A DNA stretch of 64,000 nt, from NCBI RefSeq assembly GCF_020184175.1, contig NC_065531.1, positions 48,567,213 to 48,631,212 on the forward strand. The letters are read 5' to 3'. Shown piece by piece: positions 50,306-63,757 of the stretch (positions are counted from its first letter, which is position 1; the number at the start of each line of letters is the position of its first letter). This stretch comes from Aphis gossypii. Taxonomy: Eukaryota > Arthropoda > Insecta > Hemiptera > Aphididae. The notes under the pieces were generated by a model. That model was given only the letters and a program-made list of their open reading frames with translations, did no database searches and was not told where the DNA came from. The position numbers and the translations under genes were made by a program.

Positions 50306-53300
50306 TTATTGTGTATTCATTTTTGAGTTGGTAATTTCTTTTCCTCCAGTTTCACATGGTATACTAGGTATTTGCCATCCTTGTATAGATATTTCCTAGA
50401 ACATTTTTTTTAAAATACAATTATAAATAAAAGATATACTAGTTTATAAAGTAAGTTTAATTTAAATTGAATTAATTAAATTGAAAACATGTACTATTTA
50501 AAATGTAAGTTGTTGTAAAGTTATTAAAAAAATTCATGCATTAGGATCGTCTAATTTTATCAACTAAAATAAATAAATATAAAATGTTGATGATTATCAA
50601 AGACAATTTTCATAGTTCTGTTGTTAATTTGTTATTATTCGATATCTTATCAACTATTCACACCTGAATTTCATCTAACTGAGGTTGTACGTTTATTGTA
50701 GGTTCTGAACTGCTTCCAGCAATTTCATTATTTTCTTGTGGCATATTAAAACAAGCATCTAATGAATGCAATGACACTGTTTCGGCAGAATGGATGTCCC
50801 AAGAATCGACATCTGTACAAGAAGAACTTGTACGAGTTCTTTCTGCAGGTTGAATAACCTATACAATATTATTCTATATGCATTTTATTTGTATTGATTA
50901 TTTGTTCATACTAATTATGAGCACTTTGGTTAATTATTTAAAAAAATAATAATCAATATAAAAAAAGGGACTAACCTGTGGTGTCATAGTCCACGGGGAT
51001 AAACTGGAACATATAGGGTCATAATCATCAATACTAACAGACGTGTTTTTATTTGTTTCATCACAGTCATCAATAACAGTATAAACTTCTTTTAATACTG
51101 CAAATTGGTCCATGAAATTATCCTATTCAAAAAATTGTAATGAATGCGATGAAATAATTAATTTAATTATTGATAGATATTTAAAATATATCCTTTTTGA
51201 TTAATTATATATATATTTTTTTTGTATATAATTTGTATGGTTCTAAATTTATATTAAATACAAACATGTTAAAAATAATTAAATGTATAAATAAATGAAT
51301 AAAATACCTTAAAATTAGACATTTCGTTCTTAAGCTTTAATGCATCATCAACAATCATTATATTTCTCCTTTTTAAATCTGCTAATAATGCCAATTGTTC
51401 AAACATTTGATGCATCCCCTAATTAGATTAATTTTTATAGAAGTTTAAAATTTGGGAATAATTATAATTTACATCAGTGGTAGCTTACATGTTTTATTTT
51501 TCTGAATGTAGTATTGTACATTCAAAAATATAATTTAATAGACATATGTATAATGTATATATTATACAAAACAATTAGTGATTACATGCTTAATAATCCA
51601 TCATTATTTACCTACTATCTTATTCAAGTAATATGCCTGTATTACAGAAATATGAAAAATAGATGATTCATTGTTGTCACAATAACTGTATGCAGTGCTA
51701 AAATTAGAGGTTGGCAACATGGGCGCTAGCCACGGGCGCAGTAATGTAAGGGGCACGTTTGAGTTAAATAAAAATATATATTTTTTTTTGTAACTTGGTT
51801 TGAAGACTCGATTATTTAAAAAATATGCCATGGCAGTATTTTGATTAACACGTAAAAATGTAATATTATTATATTTACAAAAAATTATAGATTCCTATGA
51901 AATAAAACAAAAATAAGCGCCAAAATAAAATTCGCCAAAGGTGCCATGGAGGGTAGTTATGGACTATGGTACTGACTGTATGTACTTTATCAAAATATAG
52001 AAAATGTGAAAGAATAAAAATAATAACCAGATTATCTTGGAATAAGCACTGAAAGAACTTTTAAAATTAATTCTATTGAAATATTGGAAACGTCATGTTA
52101 TGACATGTTTTAATTTTTACACTGTATTATGGTATACAACGAGTTGTATTAACTACTTTACATTAATCCAATACCAATATTACATTTAAATTTTCATATT
52201 CAAAATTCAAAAAATAAATATATTCATAAAAATCTATAAAAGTTAGTCTAATAATAATTTAATATTTACAATTTAATTATTATTCATCTCTATTGAAATT
52301 CATTAAGTATTAAACATATACATAGGCTACCACTGATTCACACAATACTAAAATATTTTTATTTACTTCACATATAATTAACGCAGAATCCCAGGTATCA
52401 GAAACTAATGTTCCATTCATATACTGCTCGAATTCTTCAGTATTCATACTAAGAAGTTCTGCATTAATATTTTCAATAAATGATACAGCACAACACTGTA
52501 AAGGTAAATAATAATAAACAAAAATCAGTAATTAAGTAAATATTAAAAATACATAATGTTAATTTTATTAGAACAGCTGATAAAGTGCATTTCATTTTAA
52601 TATCATTCTTTTATATTAATACAATTGAATAAAGATAAATTATTTTTAAATGTAAAATATGAATAATCAATTACCAGGTTGGTAAAATAATATCCAGCTT
52701 CTCCAGACATCAGCCTTGTAGCATTACAAAATCTAGTTACATAATGCAAATTCGATTTAAGTCTAACAGGATTTGCTTTGAGAACAACAAATATGAGGAC
52801 AGGCAAGAAATCATCAGCAGATGCAGGTCCTTTCATTCCATTGTTTCCACCTTGCAAAACTCCAAATATATGTCGACAGCATCTAACAACACATGCCAGT
52901 TTGTCTTGTGGTGCTGTAGCTGAATCCATATCTAATAATTCTAGTATTGCTTTATATACTAATTCAATAATCTGAGCATTAGTCTTATCAATATCACAGT
53001 CTAGATGTTTAGCATTAACCCAATTTAACTGACGAATCCTAAAATGGAATAATATAAACTTTGATTATATAATTTTATAATTATTATTATATTATTAATA
53101 AAAAAAAACAATTGACAATTATTGAAAAATTTATCTAAGTCTAAGTTATCAAGTAACTAATGAAGTATACTATGATGCTAAGTGATTCAAAATATAAATC
53201 AATTCTCAATCCTCAAATGACATTTAACATCAAAATAACTATTTCTTACAAAAATCAGTAAAGAATTAAAAGCAATTTAATAAATTATCTTTGTTTAAAT

Positions 53301-55368
53301 AATATCAACTAATATAAAATTAACTAATCACACTATCAACTAATCATACTATAGAAGCTGCTTATTAAGAATACTTTTGGACTGAGATACAATATGTCAA
53401 TTAACAGATTGTTTTAATATACAGCTGGACCAGTCCTAGACATTTTGTTACAACTATGTGATTGTATCAATTATCCATGTTCCTAATAAGCAGGATCTAC
53501 TTTAGTTAGCAAAAATACCGTTTCTGTATAGCCAAATCTTCCTCTTCATCAGCCAAAGTCATACAGAACAAAAACTTATATAATTTTATCATAGAGTATT
53601 TTTCTGTATAATCCAAAATTTTTTCTTTCTTTTCATGACTCATTTCTGGAAATAAAAATTTAAAAAAATGTTTTATAAAAATTAATGATTATTGGTATTT
53701 ACTTATTATATAATTACTAAGTAGTACATTAGTAGATAGGTATGATAAAAAGGGTGATCGAATATACCACATGACCTGAGTACATTTATTTTTTTTTTTG
53801 GGCCAACCTCTAGAAGATTATAATCAAAAAGAATAAATTTTAGTATTTTTAGAAAATGTATTAAAAATAAATTCACTGGGTGATCAATTCTGTGTAATTA
53901 TAGATGGTTACTTCATGATCACAATTGGCGTACAGTAAGTGAAATACAGACAAAAGTATCATTAAGAGAAAGATAAGTGTTATGGTACTTATTGAGTAAG
54001 TATAAAAATAATATGATGAAGATATTTGTACAATAATATCATATGAGAGTAAGTCAACTAATTTATTTTGAATACCTATGAGTATTGAGCCTACCTACCT
54101 AAAAATATAATTAAAAAGACAATAATTTTATACATTACCATCATAAGAATAATTATTATTCAGCATATCCAGAATATTTTGATAGAAATGTTGAGTGAGT
54201 TCAGACTGAATATCAACAGGGCTTTGTAAATGTGACATCATCATCATTTGACAAAAATTGCGAATTTGTTTTTTCAATTCTGTGCGCAAGGATTTTGTTT
54301 CAGATAAAATAGATAAATATTCTGCATCTACTTGGTCCAATTTTTTAGCAATAAGTGGATCATAATCTTTTTTAGATTTTTCAGATATTTCATCTAAAAA
54401 TAAAATTAAGTATAATCTATTATAGAAACTATATTTTATATATTAAATTTAAGTATAAACATAATATATTTTAAAGTTTAATAACTTGTTAGAATTTTGA
54501 TTTACATATAACATTTTCAAAACAAAATCATTTTAATAAGTAAACAAATATGATATTTCTGAAACTAGACCATATAAAAATGTGCACTTAAGTATTTAAA
54601 TATATTCTTAAAAAACAACCGCAATGGATTGCCTATTTAAAACTTACAAAATAAGTGAATATTTGATAAAGAAAAAATTTTTTATATAAATAAATATGAG
54701 TAATTAATATCATAACAAACCTTTGGATTTAATAGTATTAAACATTTTCAGGTATGACAATTTAGATTTTTTTTCAGTTAAACCAACTTTTTTTAAATCT
54801 TGTTTTGTAGTAGTCTTGTTAATTGGTATTTTTCTGAAAAATATATTTAGGAAAAACAAGTTAAAATCAGTTTATTAGGTTGTCACTGTCACAGAGATGG
54901 TTATAATAAATTCCTATAAAGGCATGCATTTTTCTTCAATATAAAAACATTTTCAGATCTTTTGTGCCCCCTTGGCAATTACTGAATAAGCCAGATTGAC
55001 AATTGTTAGAACAATATATTATTAAGTAATTAAATAGATTTAAAAAAAAAAAAAACATTTACTTATACAATACACTTTTAAAATTTATAATTTTTTTTTC
55101 TATAATATAGCTTAAAATTAACTAAATATTATTATTTATGTTATAAAATTATAAAATATTATTCTATAGTTTTTATAAATCAACTACATACTTAGGAGAA
55201 GCATTCATTCGTCTATGTTTTTGTATGTCTTTATAACATTTTGAACAAAATCCATCCCACTGTGGGTTACCGTAATAATCACATCCGTTTGCTCTTTTAC
55301 ATTTTAATTCAGCTTCACCAATGCGAAAATTGCCTTTTTTAATTGACATCATTTTAAGATAAATAAAC
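50306..55368 (-). CDS. Rabex-5: Rabex-5 / RABGEF1, Rab5 guanine nucleotide exchange factor (563 aa)
   Basis: Exons: 55368-55192 (ATG at 55352), 54833-54721, 54393-54139, 53645-53519, 53038-52675, 52495-52367, 51418-51308, 51122-50976, 50858-50664, 50395-50306. The coding total is 564 codons with stop, all in phase. Residues about 18-45 form an A20-type zinc finger (CKRANGCDYYGNPQWDGFC then SKC), which in this family binds ubiquitin and gives E3 activity. Next comes a basic helical region, then a helical bundle and the VPS9 catalytic domain (ADDFLPVLIFVVLKANP, then LKSNLHYVTRF and SGEAGYYFTNL). This domain loads GTP on Rab5 at early endosomes. The C-terminus is acidic and Ser-rich. Two ATGs are adjacent (ATGATG), and either could start. 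A non-coding first exon probably ends at 55628 (CGCACTA|GTAAGTAG). Confidence 0.95.
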
Positions 55369-57260
55369 CTGAAAAAAATGTAATTATTTAAAACAGTATA
55401 TAATTTTAAAATTACAAAACAAACCTAGGTTTTTATTAAAACTATTTTTATTCTGACATATTTAGTATCACAAGGAAAGAAGATTATTATAATATAAAAT
55501 ATAAAAACAGTAAATAAGTATAAACCATCTATTCAAATAAGTAGTCAATTAAAGACATATTTTTTAGTTTCAACACAAATTAACTTGAATTTAAACATCA
55601 CTTATTAAAAACAAATAATCTACTTACTAGTGCGTAATAGTTAATTTACTATTTTTACTATTTTAACTAGTTATAACACTGAAAAACTAGAACAGACAAA
55701 GTACAAAATACAAATGTATAGTCTTAACAGAACCACTGAAGACTGAACTCAAGAAAATATACTAAATTGCTAAAACTGAATTAACTAAATAGTAAATGTG
55801 ATATGACAGGTTATCACAATAATTATGTCGATCAGACATAATAATATAATATTATGTAAAATAAATGAACATATTGTACATATCTATGACTACTATGACC
55901 AAGGTGGTTAATAAATCCCATATATCTTAACCAGTAAAGTTATTTCTAATCTATGACTATAAATTATCTATTAGTGCTTGAAATCAGTTTAAATAACAAT
56001 ATACCTATTAATTATTATAATATTATTATACCTATTATACAAAAAATAGTAAGTTTATTGCATAGTATTAGATGGTTTGTTGCATATAAATATATAATTC
56101 TATTATAATAATATGTCTATGGTCTGTTGTGTACTGTTGGTCTTATCAGTTATCAATTGTTAACGTGACTTGTTATCAATCAAATCATAAAATAATTTAT
56201 GACAGTAGCTGATGTTTAGAATATTATAAATAATATTATTACTGTTTTATTGTGCAAGTACCAAGTAATAACTTACTTATATTATCAATCATCAAGTGTT
56301 TTTGTGCTAATGTATTATTAATTGACTATTATTATTCATAATTCGTAAATTCTTTCTTCATTTGGTACCTATGTCTAAAAAATTGTACTTTATTAGGTAT
56401 TACTCATTATTACTGATTAGTACATTATTTTCGTAATACGCAATATCATTATAAATTATTTTTTATTTTTTATTAATATTCAACATTATAACATTATAAT
56501 AAAAAACATCTCTCGAGTCTAGGGAGTGAGTATCAAATTAAATTTGATATTTTAGAAGTTATCAAGGTAAGTTTACTTTATTATTTAATTTAATGTTGTA
56601 GCTACTTTCAAAATCATACAATTTAGAAGTTTAACCATTGTAATCATTGTATATTTATAAACTGTAATTGTTATGCTTTGGCTATTTTATTCTAGATTCT
56701 CATTATGCTGATAATTAAAATTATTATTGATTCATGATGATATTCTATTGATAGAAAAAAATTCTAAAGCTATACTTTTTAAGTATAACTAGTATATTAA
56801 GTAATATGTTTTTGTGATGTATCTCATCAGTGTCCCTACCAGGAATTTTTCATGGGAAGGGTCCAACATCCATCAAAATAAACTATCTTAATTTTTATAA
56901 ACAATAAATTTTTTAATTAGTATTATTATTTTAAATATTAAATAAATGCATTTTATAAAGAAAAATCTAAGTGGCGTTTTATTTATTAATTTACTATTAT
57001 ACGAATCAAGACAGGGTCTGGACCCAGAGCCCACCCCCTTGATTGTGCCACTGTATCTCATAAATACAGTTAATAACTGATATTATGATAATTCATTTAA
57101 GAATTCTATAATTAATTTTTAATTTTTTGATTTTAAATATTACAATTTATAATCAATTACACAGGATGTAAATAAATCAATATAATTATTATAATTATAA
57201 ATAAATCTATTAAATTTTCTTAATTACAGGTTATAAGTACAAACAGATAAAATAATTTTA
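55369..57260. other. Divergent promoter region between Rabex-5 and Rab18
   Basis: Rabex-5 (minus) has a likely non-coding exon ending at 55628. Rab18 (plus) has a likely non-coding exon ending at 56566 (ATCAAG|GTAAGT), spliced to 57230 (TTAATTACAG). The shared upstream stretch is therefore about 55700-56500. I see no clear TATA box in it. The Rab18 leader intron holds a hAT-like miniature element. Confidence 0.55.
56820..57061 (+). mobile_element. hAT-like miniature element (226 bp) in the Rab18 5' UTR intron
   Basis: Element 56828-57053 is flanked by 8-bp direct repeats TATCTCAT (56820-56827, 57054-57061). Ends are CAGTGTCCCTACCAGG and, inverted, CAGTGGCACAATCAAG; only the outer few bases pair. 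GC-rich ends and AT-rich interior. No ORF. Confidence 0.75.
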
Positions 57261-59603
57261 ATGGATCCATCAGTTTTAACAACATTGAAAATTTTATTAA
57301 TTGGTCAAAGTGGAGTTGGAAAATCATGGTAAGCTGTATTTGATATAAATTGCAGAAACAAAATTCCTATATTATAGTTGAAAAATTGTAAATTTTTTTG
57401 CTGTTTTAGTCAAACTTAGTAATATTAATAATTTAATATAAGGTAAATATTTAGGTATAATGATAGGTTTTAAATATTATCACTATATTATATAAGTTTT
57501 TTTCCTTTGTAGGTATTAGATAAATAATTTGAGATTATAAACTTGATCTAATTTTTCTACAATGGTAATTTATTGTAATTAATGTGTCATAACATACTTA
57601 TGATGTATAAAAGAAAATCTAATTTTTAGAAACAACTTGAATTATTTTATACTGATAATAAATTGTATTTTATGACTTACTTATACACATAAGTATATTA
57701 TATTATGTTTATAATGGTATTGAATTAAAAATAGTATTTTATTATCTAAATGAAAAAAAAAATTAAATACAGGTGATACTTATTGATAAAATATTGAAAA
57801 TACTATGTTCAAGTATATTTTTTATTTTATTTGTATCAGCAGTTATATTTTAAAATATCATTAAATTATTACACATTAAAAAAAAGTTTGCTACTAATGT
57901 AGTACTGTAAGCATACTAATTTGATTACATTTATAATAGGGATTTTTTTCTTGTAAAAGAGATATTTTATAACTACCTTTTAATTTTAACTAAATAGAAC
58001 TGAAGTACAAACATAGTGCATCATAAAAGAAATTATTTGTGTTACTATTACATAATAATACAATATATTATTATAAAAACCTTCCATTTTATACCTTTTA
58101 CTACTTATTTATTTTTACATTTTATTTAATTATAGTAGTATATTTTAGGATATATATTTTAACATTGGTTACTTTTTGAAGTCATAATAATAATTTATAC
58201 TATTTTAGTTTTGTTCATAAGCATTTTTTACAATTCATCCCAAAAAATGTTCTAATTATTGTACATTTTATCCATCAACTATATGAGTTTTATTTTATAT
58301 ATTGGAAGTTTAATACTTACAATTTATTTAAGTTTAACATAATATTAATTTAATAAATCTCTATTTGTTTTAAGTTTGTTATGCAGATTTACAGATGATA
58401 CATTTAATGAAGACAATTCAGTCACTATTGGTGTAGATTTTAAAATGAAAAAAATAACTGTTGATAATAATAATATTAAATTAGCCTTATGGGTAAATAA
58501 TTAAATATTTAAATATAAGAGCAAATAGATTCATATAGAATGATTTTTTAGGACACAGCTGGACAAGAAAGGTTTCGTACACTCACTCCAAATTATTACC
58601 GTGATGGTCAAGGTGCTGTACTTGTTTATGATGTTTCAAACCGGGATTCATTTACATGCTTAGAAACATGGATTAATGAACTAAATAGATATTCTACGAA
58701 AACCAATATCATTAAAATGGTCGTTGGTAACAAAATTGATCAGGCAAGTAAATGTGCATAAAATACAATACATATTTGAATATAAACTTATATTTTATTT
58801 ATATTTATAATTCTCAAATACACAATATATATATTTTTTAAATTCAATGAGTTGTGTTTGTTTACTAAATTTAAAAAATGTTTAAACATTTGTTCATAAT
58901 CATAATATTGTTTGTAAAATATTATATGTGTACCAAGTATTTGAGTTTTTATATTTTTAATAATATATTTGAGGTATAGTAAACTGCTCTTTTGCTATAA
59001 ATAAATTTATTGTAAGCATATTAATAATATAATTAAAATTTTTATCTTTAGGAAAGACAAGTCACTCGAGAAGAAGGAATTGCTTTTGCTCGTCGTCATC
59101 AAACATTATTTATTGAAACTAGTGCTAAGACAAAAGAAGGAGTTTATATGGCTTTTGAAGAATTAGTTAGAAAAGTAAGTTAATTATGTATGAAATACTC
59201 AGGTTTATAAATCTCTAGTCTACATATAACAAGATTTCATTAACATAAAATATAAATGATTCAAAATGTATTTTCGTGGCAAAAAAACTTATAACTCTTT
59301 ATGTTTTTATTGTAAATTTGTAAAGTTAATATTTTCTCTTTAAAATCACTTCAATTGAATAATTGGTCTGCATAATGTATATTAACTATAAAGTTTTTAG
59401 TTTTTACATAGTATAAGTCATCTAAGAAACAAATATTACATATTGCTTGACTTTAAATATATATTTATATAATTAACTAAGTATAATTATTTTTAAAATA
59501 GATAATAAATACACCAAGCTTATGGGAAAAGCCTGAAGATGCCAATGTTGTTCGGTGTAATGATGATCATTCAGTATCGGAGGAAAAATATTGTTATTGT
59601 TAA
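57261..59603 (+). CDS. Rab18: Rab18 small GTPase (200 aa)
   Basis: Exons: 57261-57328, 58375-58492, 58552-58743, 59052-59174, 59502-59603; 201 codons with stop. All GTPase motifs are present: P-loop GQSGVGKSC (residues about 15-23), switch I TIGVDFKMK, switch II WDTAGQERFRTLTPNYY, NKID and ETSAK. It starts MDPSVLTTLKILLIG and ends KYCYC, a C-terminal double-cysteine prenylation motif. The pattern LLIGQSGVGKS...RFTDDTF and FEELVRKIINTPSLWE is specific to Rab18, which acts in ER-Golgi and lipid-droplet membrane traffic. Length is near the usual 200-206. Intron 3 has a GC donor (CAG|GCAAGT at 58744). Confidence 0.97.
58744..59051 (+). other. GC-AG intron in Rab18
   Basis: Exon 3 ends AAAATTGATCAG and the intron begins GCAAGTAAATG. 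Apart from the C at position 2 it is a perfect donor, and it ends TTTATCTTTAG. Reading GAT-CAG / GAA-AGA keeps the NKIDQERQV frame. Confidence 0.85.
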
Positions 59604-61889
59604 CTATTTAATCATTTAAATATTTATGGAAGGTTATATTATTTTAATGTAAAGTAGTCTAATACTTTGTAAATATATGGTAAATTATTTATAGCATAGA
59701 TGAATGCTACGGATGAATCAGTATACATATTAATGTAATTACAACATATTTTGTTATATTATATTATTGCACTAAATAATTTTTAAGATTACTTTTTTGT
59801 TTGTAAACACTTATAAAATAATTAAATTATTATGGATTACTAATTTATTAAAAACATATTATTTTATGCCATTTATATTGATTTATTCCATTGTGATTTA
59901 TTTTACAGTGATTATCTTAGTTTCCCATGAATTTATAAATTATTAATTAATCAAGTTAACAAATAATTCTTTTGTTATTTTTATAATTATACTAATGTGG
60001 AAAAAAGTTAGTTTGATTAATTAATCTATAACATATTGTATGAACAATACGATGAGGAACTTTGAAATTTGCTTTTTAGCATGTGTGTTGGCTTTTTGGA
60101 AGAAGGATGGTAGTCGATTAGTTACAGAATAATTTGTGAAACCATAACTGTTTGTTTGGTACCATATGATGATTTTGAAGAATAGTATTTCCAAGAGCAC
60201 TTAACTGTCTCTTACCATTTATACTTGAATTGTTTTCAGTTAACAAGTGTATAAGTTAAGGATGATCTAGGTTTATCACTTGTATTACCTGCATTCAAAA
60301 TAAATTGGAGACATATATTACTATATTATATTTATATATTTGTAATATTAACAATTCAAATGAACAATTGTGATTTTTATTTAAGACAAAAAGAAACCAT
60401 TAATATTTTAAAATAAAATTAATGGAAATTTAATTTAACATTGTAATAATACTCTATATGATGATAAAGTGTATAACATATTATATATAATATTTTTTTG
60501 TCAATGCAATTTTCATTTCTTGTTAATAAAAATTGTATTACTATATGCTATGTACATTTTATATCCTGTATATGTGACTGCCTTGAATGATTTGTTTCAA
60601 CTATTATACATCAAATATAGTTTGGACACCATTGGCTCAGATTATAAAATGGAAAAAACGAAAACATGGTAAATAAGATTAACAAAACCGCAGTATAATT
60701 TTAGTTAAATATAAAAAATAAAAGGATATAGGTGTAGATATTAATGATATTTACTATTTAGAGAGATTATTTTTCACATTGTCATAATACTGAATCTAAA
60801 ATTAATTTCATAACAAATTTTAAATTTTTATCAGAATATGATTCAAATAACGTCAATACCTATGTTTTATTATATTTTATTGTTGTTTATAACTTTTTAT
60901 ACAAGTTTGTATAAAATAGATGGACAAATAATATAATTATACGAATATACACCTATTGCACATATTGGCTTTCTTTTTCGTTGTTTTTAGTATTTTTATC
61001 TAAACTATACATATTATAAATTTAAGATTAGGACATGTTTAAGCCTTTGAAGTAGGTATTAGAAAAAATCATGACATTAAAAAATGAGTTAAAAAGTTAA
61101 AAAATGTATTGTTTGTGTATTAAAGGTAATTACCTATACATTTTTAATAATAAAAATTGTTATTTTTTTATCAATTTATGTTATTTAATCTACTTGAGTT
61201 AATTTATTTTTATAATTTTTACAGCTATTCTCTAGTTATAATGTTAATACAGTGATAATGGATTGTTCAGTTTAATTATTTACACAATTTTATTAATAAA
61301 ATGTTTATGAAGTTTATTGTTTGTGTATAAACATAATATTACTTAATTTTTGTGCTATACAAATTATTATTTATGGCTAAATATATTGCACATGTTTTCC
61401 TAGAATAATTTCAAAATCACTTTATATATTTTACAGGTTGAACTAATAAAAGTAGTAATTGTTGCAAACTTGCAAACAATGCATGATTTTAGCCAATTTT
61501 AGGTGACAACCAATTCATTTTAATAAAGTTTATTATTATAATATTTAAACAAAAATATAATAAAATGTATAAATGTAAAATATTAATTACCCACTATCTA
61601 AATTACATGCTAAAAAATTTTGTAACTACTAACTACTACTAATAAGTAATGATAAAGTGTATCCACATAAATAAATTAATAAAATTATCATGTATTATTT
61701 TGAATACTTCGCTCATGTTTAGCCGGCGAAGAGTATAGGCAAAATAGGTACATTACTGTAGTTTACTGTTGTCCGTATAATAGAGGTGTTTTCTAATTTT
61801 TTTTTTACACAGCACACTGTGCTCTTTACAAAAATTTTACGGTACAACGATTTTTTTTTTGTCATTATTTAATTTTTAGATTAAATCAC

Positions 61890-62640
61890 TAAATTAGGTA
61901 AACACAATTCATTTTTATATTTCAGATTTTGAGAGGAGTGATGAATTTATTGATTTTACAATTATGTGTTTTTTATGTGTACTGTATACACTATAGAGTA
62001 TACGTACATAAGTTTTGAATTTGAAAGTAATTTTAGATAGAAAATTGAACTAAGTTTGTTCTTTGGTGAGCTCAAAATTAAAAATTCTAGTATTTTGTTT
62101 AATAATCTGAAAAAATAAGGAAAATGGCCAATGGGAATTTTTAGGCAAATTTAATTCTTGACCAAATCGGTTTTGTTTAACTCAAAAATAATCGTTTAGT
62201 AGACACTTGAAATATGTCAAATTTTTGTACTATAATTTTCTATTTACGATTAAATTTAATCGTAAAATATTTCCAATTTTTATGAGCTATTTATAGACAT
62301 TTTCAATTGTTCAATTTATTTCTACTTTTGTCGATTAAAAATTATTCACTGGGCGATCAAAATTTTTAAAAATTTAATAAATTTGGCCCGCGAACGTAAA
62401 TACTAAATTGAAAATACTATATCCTATATATAAAAACAAAAATTTTTATTTTTATTACGATTTAAGGGGGTCCACAATCATTTTTACTAATTCTAAGGGG
62501 CCCAGCAAAGAAAACGTTTGGGAAATGCTGTTATTAAGTATAAACTGGAGACTGCACTACTGCAGTAGTGCAGTCTAATCCACACATTTTTAAATCTAAA
62601 AAAAAAGTAATCAAGTGGGTATTGTTGTGTTATACAATAA
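61890..62640 (+). repeat. Dispersed non-coding repeat family copy with both ends
   Basis: Head TTTCAGATTTTGAGAGGAGT then GATGAATTTATTGATTTTAC at about 61921, followed by GTGTACTGTATACACTATAG. Interior GAGCTATTTATAGACA at 62282. Tail AAATCTAAAAAAAAAGTAAT then CAAGTGGGTATTG near 62592-62624. Just before the tail is a 28-bp palindrome. Confidence 0.65.
62549..62576. repeat. Perfect 28-bp palindrome
   Basis: AGACTGCACTACTG is followed directly by its reverse complement CAGTAGTGCAGTCT. GC content is well above the surroundings. Confidence 0.9.
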
Positions 62641-63671
62641 GACAATAAGTACACATTAATATAATATAGTATATGAGAACATTATCTGTATTCTCTTGTT
62701 AGTTATAATATTTTAATTCTTAAGTGAATTATGAGCATTTACAAATATTTAATATTTTACATACTCATAAGTTATAACTCACTTATAAATTAAAATATTG
62801 TAAACCAAGAATACATAATGTTTTTACCTAAAAGTTTGATAATTGGTCAATTCATTCTTATATCAAAACTAAAAGCATACTACTGAAACTGGTAAATGAA
62901 AATTTACTCTGTCAAATGTGTAAGACGAAAACAACACACGTGGGTGCGACCTCCGCGTAAATATAAAATAATAATCTTAATTAACTATGATTTTCATTTA
63001 TCTGTGAAACTCTATATATTTATTTATTTTAACCTCTACATTCCTACATTAGGGTACGACCCCCTTCCTCACCATTACGACAAACAATTTAGGTTTTACT
63101 GTACTGAAGAAATTATGTATATGCATAACATTTTTAATAATATTATTATACACAGGTAGTAACAAGTAATGCAGTAATAGGTAATAACTTTGTCAATAGT
63201 TTTTAAGTTGAGATATTGAAAAAAAAATGGTAATATCTAGAGAATACACTTTCTTGAAAGATTCTAGGCTTCTATCATTTATATTTATCGCTTATGCATC
63301 TTAATTGGAAGTGTAAAAACTACAATACTTATATTTAATTTATAGATGAAATTGTATGAATTTGCCATAATGATGACTTGCACTGTGAACTTATCAAATT
63401 AAATTTGTTTACAGAAATCATATTAAAAAGTGTGTTTCAGGAAATTTTCCAATGGCCTATTGGACAGAAATAGTTAGTTCTTAAACATGTACTTCTTATT
63501 AAATTATTTAGGTATACCATGTACTCTGCAAATTCTTGCTAGCTTTTTACATTTTGAAATAACCATAAAAATACCTTTTTAAACAATTTATAATTGTGTA
63601 ATAAAATTTTAATAAAAAATAAAATTTTTCGTCCAACAAACAGGATATAATTTATTCAACATACATCTATT

Positions 63672-63757
63672 TTAAAAAGGTTTAAATTTTCTGCTTTGCT
63701 TCAGTAATTCAATTTTTGATTTGTCATTATCAAACTTGTTGCGTAACTCCATCAATT
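63672..63757 (-). CDS. Last exon of an unrecognised gene entering from the right edge
   Basis: After an acceptor (ATCATTTTAG) the exon reads LMELRNKFDNDKSKIELLKQ then SRKFKPF and a stop at 63674-63672. It is charged and helical, likely the end of a coiled coil. The upstream exon must end in phase 1. An AATAAA lies 16 nt past the stop (63656-63651). The family is unknown. 63758-64000 is intron, and I see no further exon there. Confidence 0.6.

Larger units (their letters stand above)
59604..63650. other. Intergenic region after Rab18
   Basis: Rab18 3' UTR followed by repeats. A copy of the dispersed family spans about 61890-62640. ORFs at 60469 and 62896 show no family features and are probably chance. 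Confidence 0.55.

Noticed and set aside
51700..51960. GC-richer patch with GGGCGCTAGCCACGGGCGC in a Rabex-5 intron
   Set aside because: It looks like a transposon scrap, but I could not find paired ends or a target duplication.
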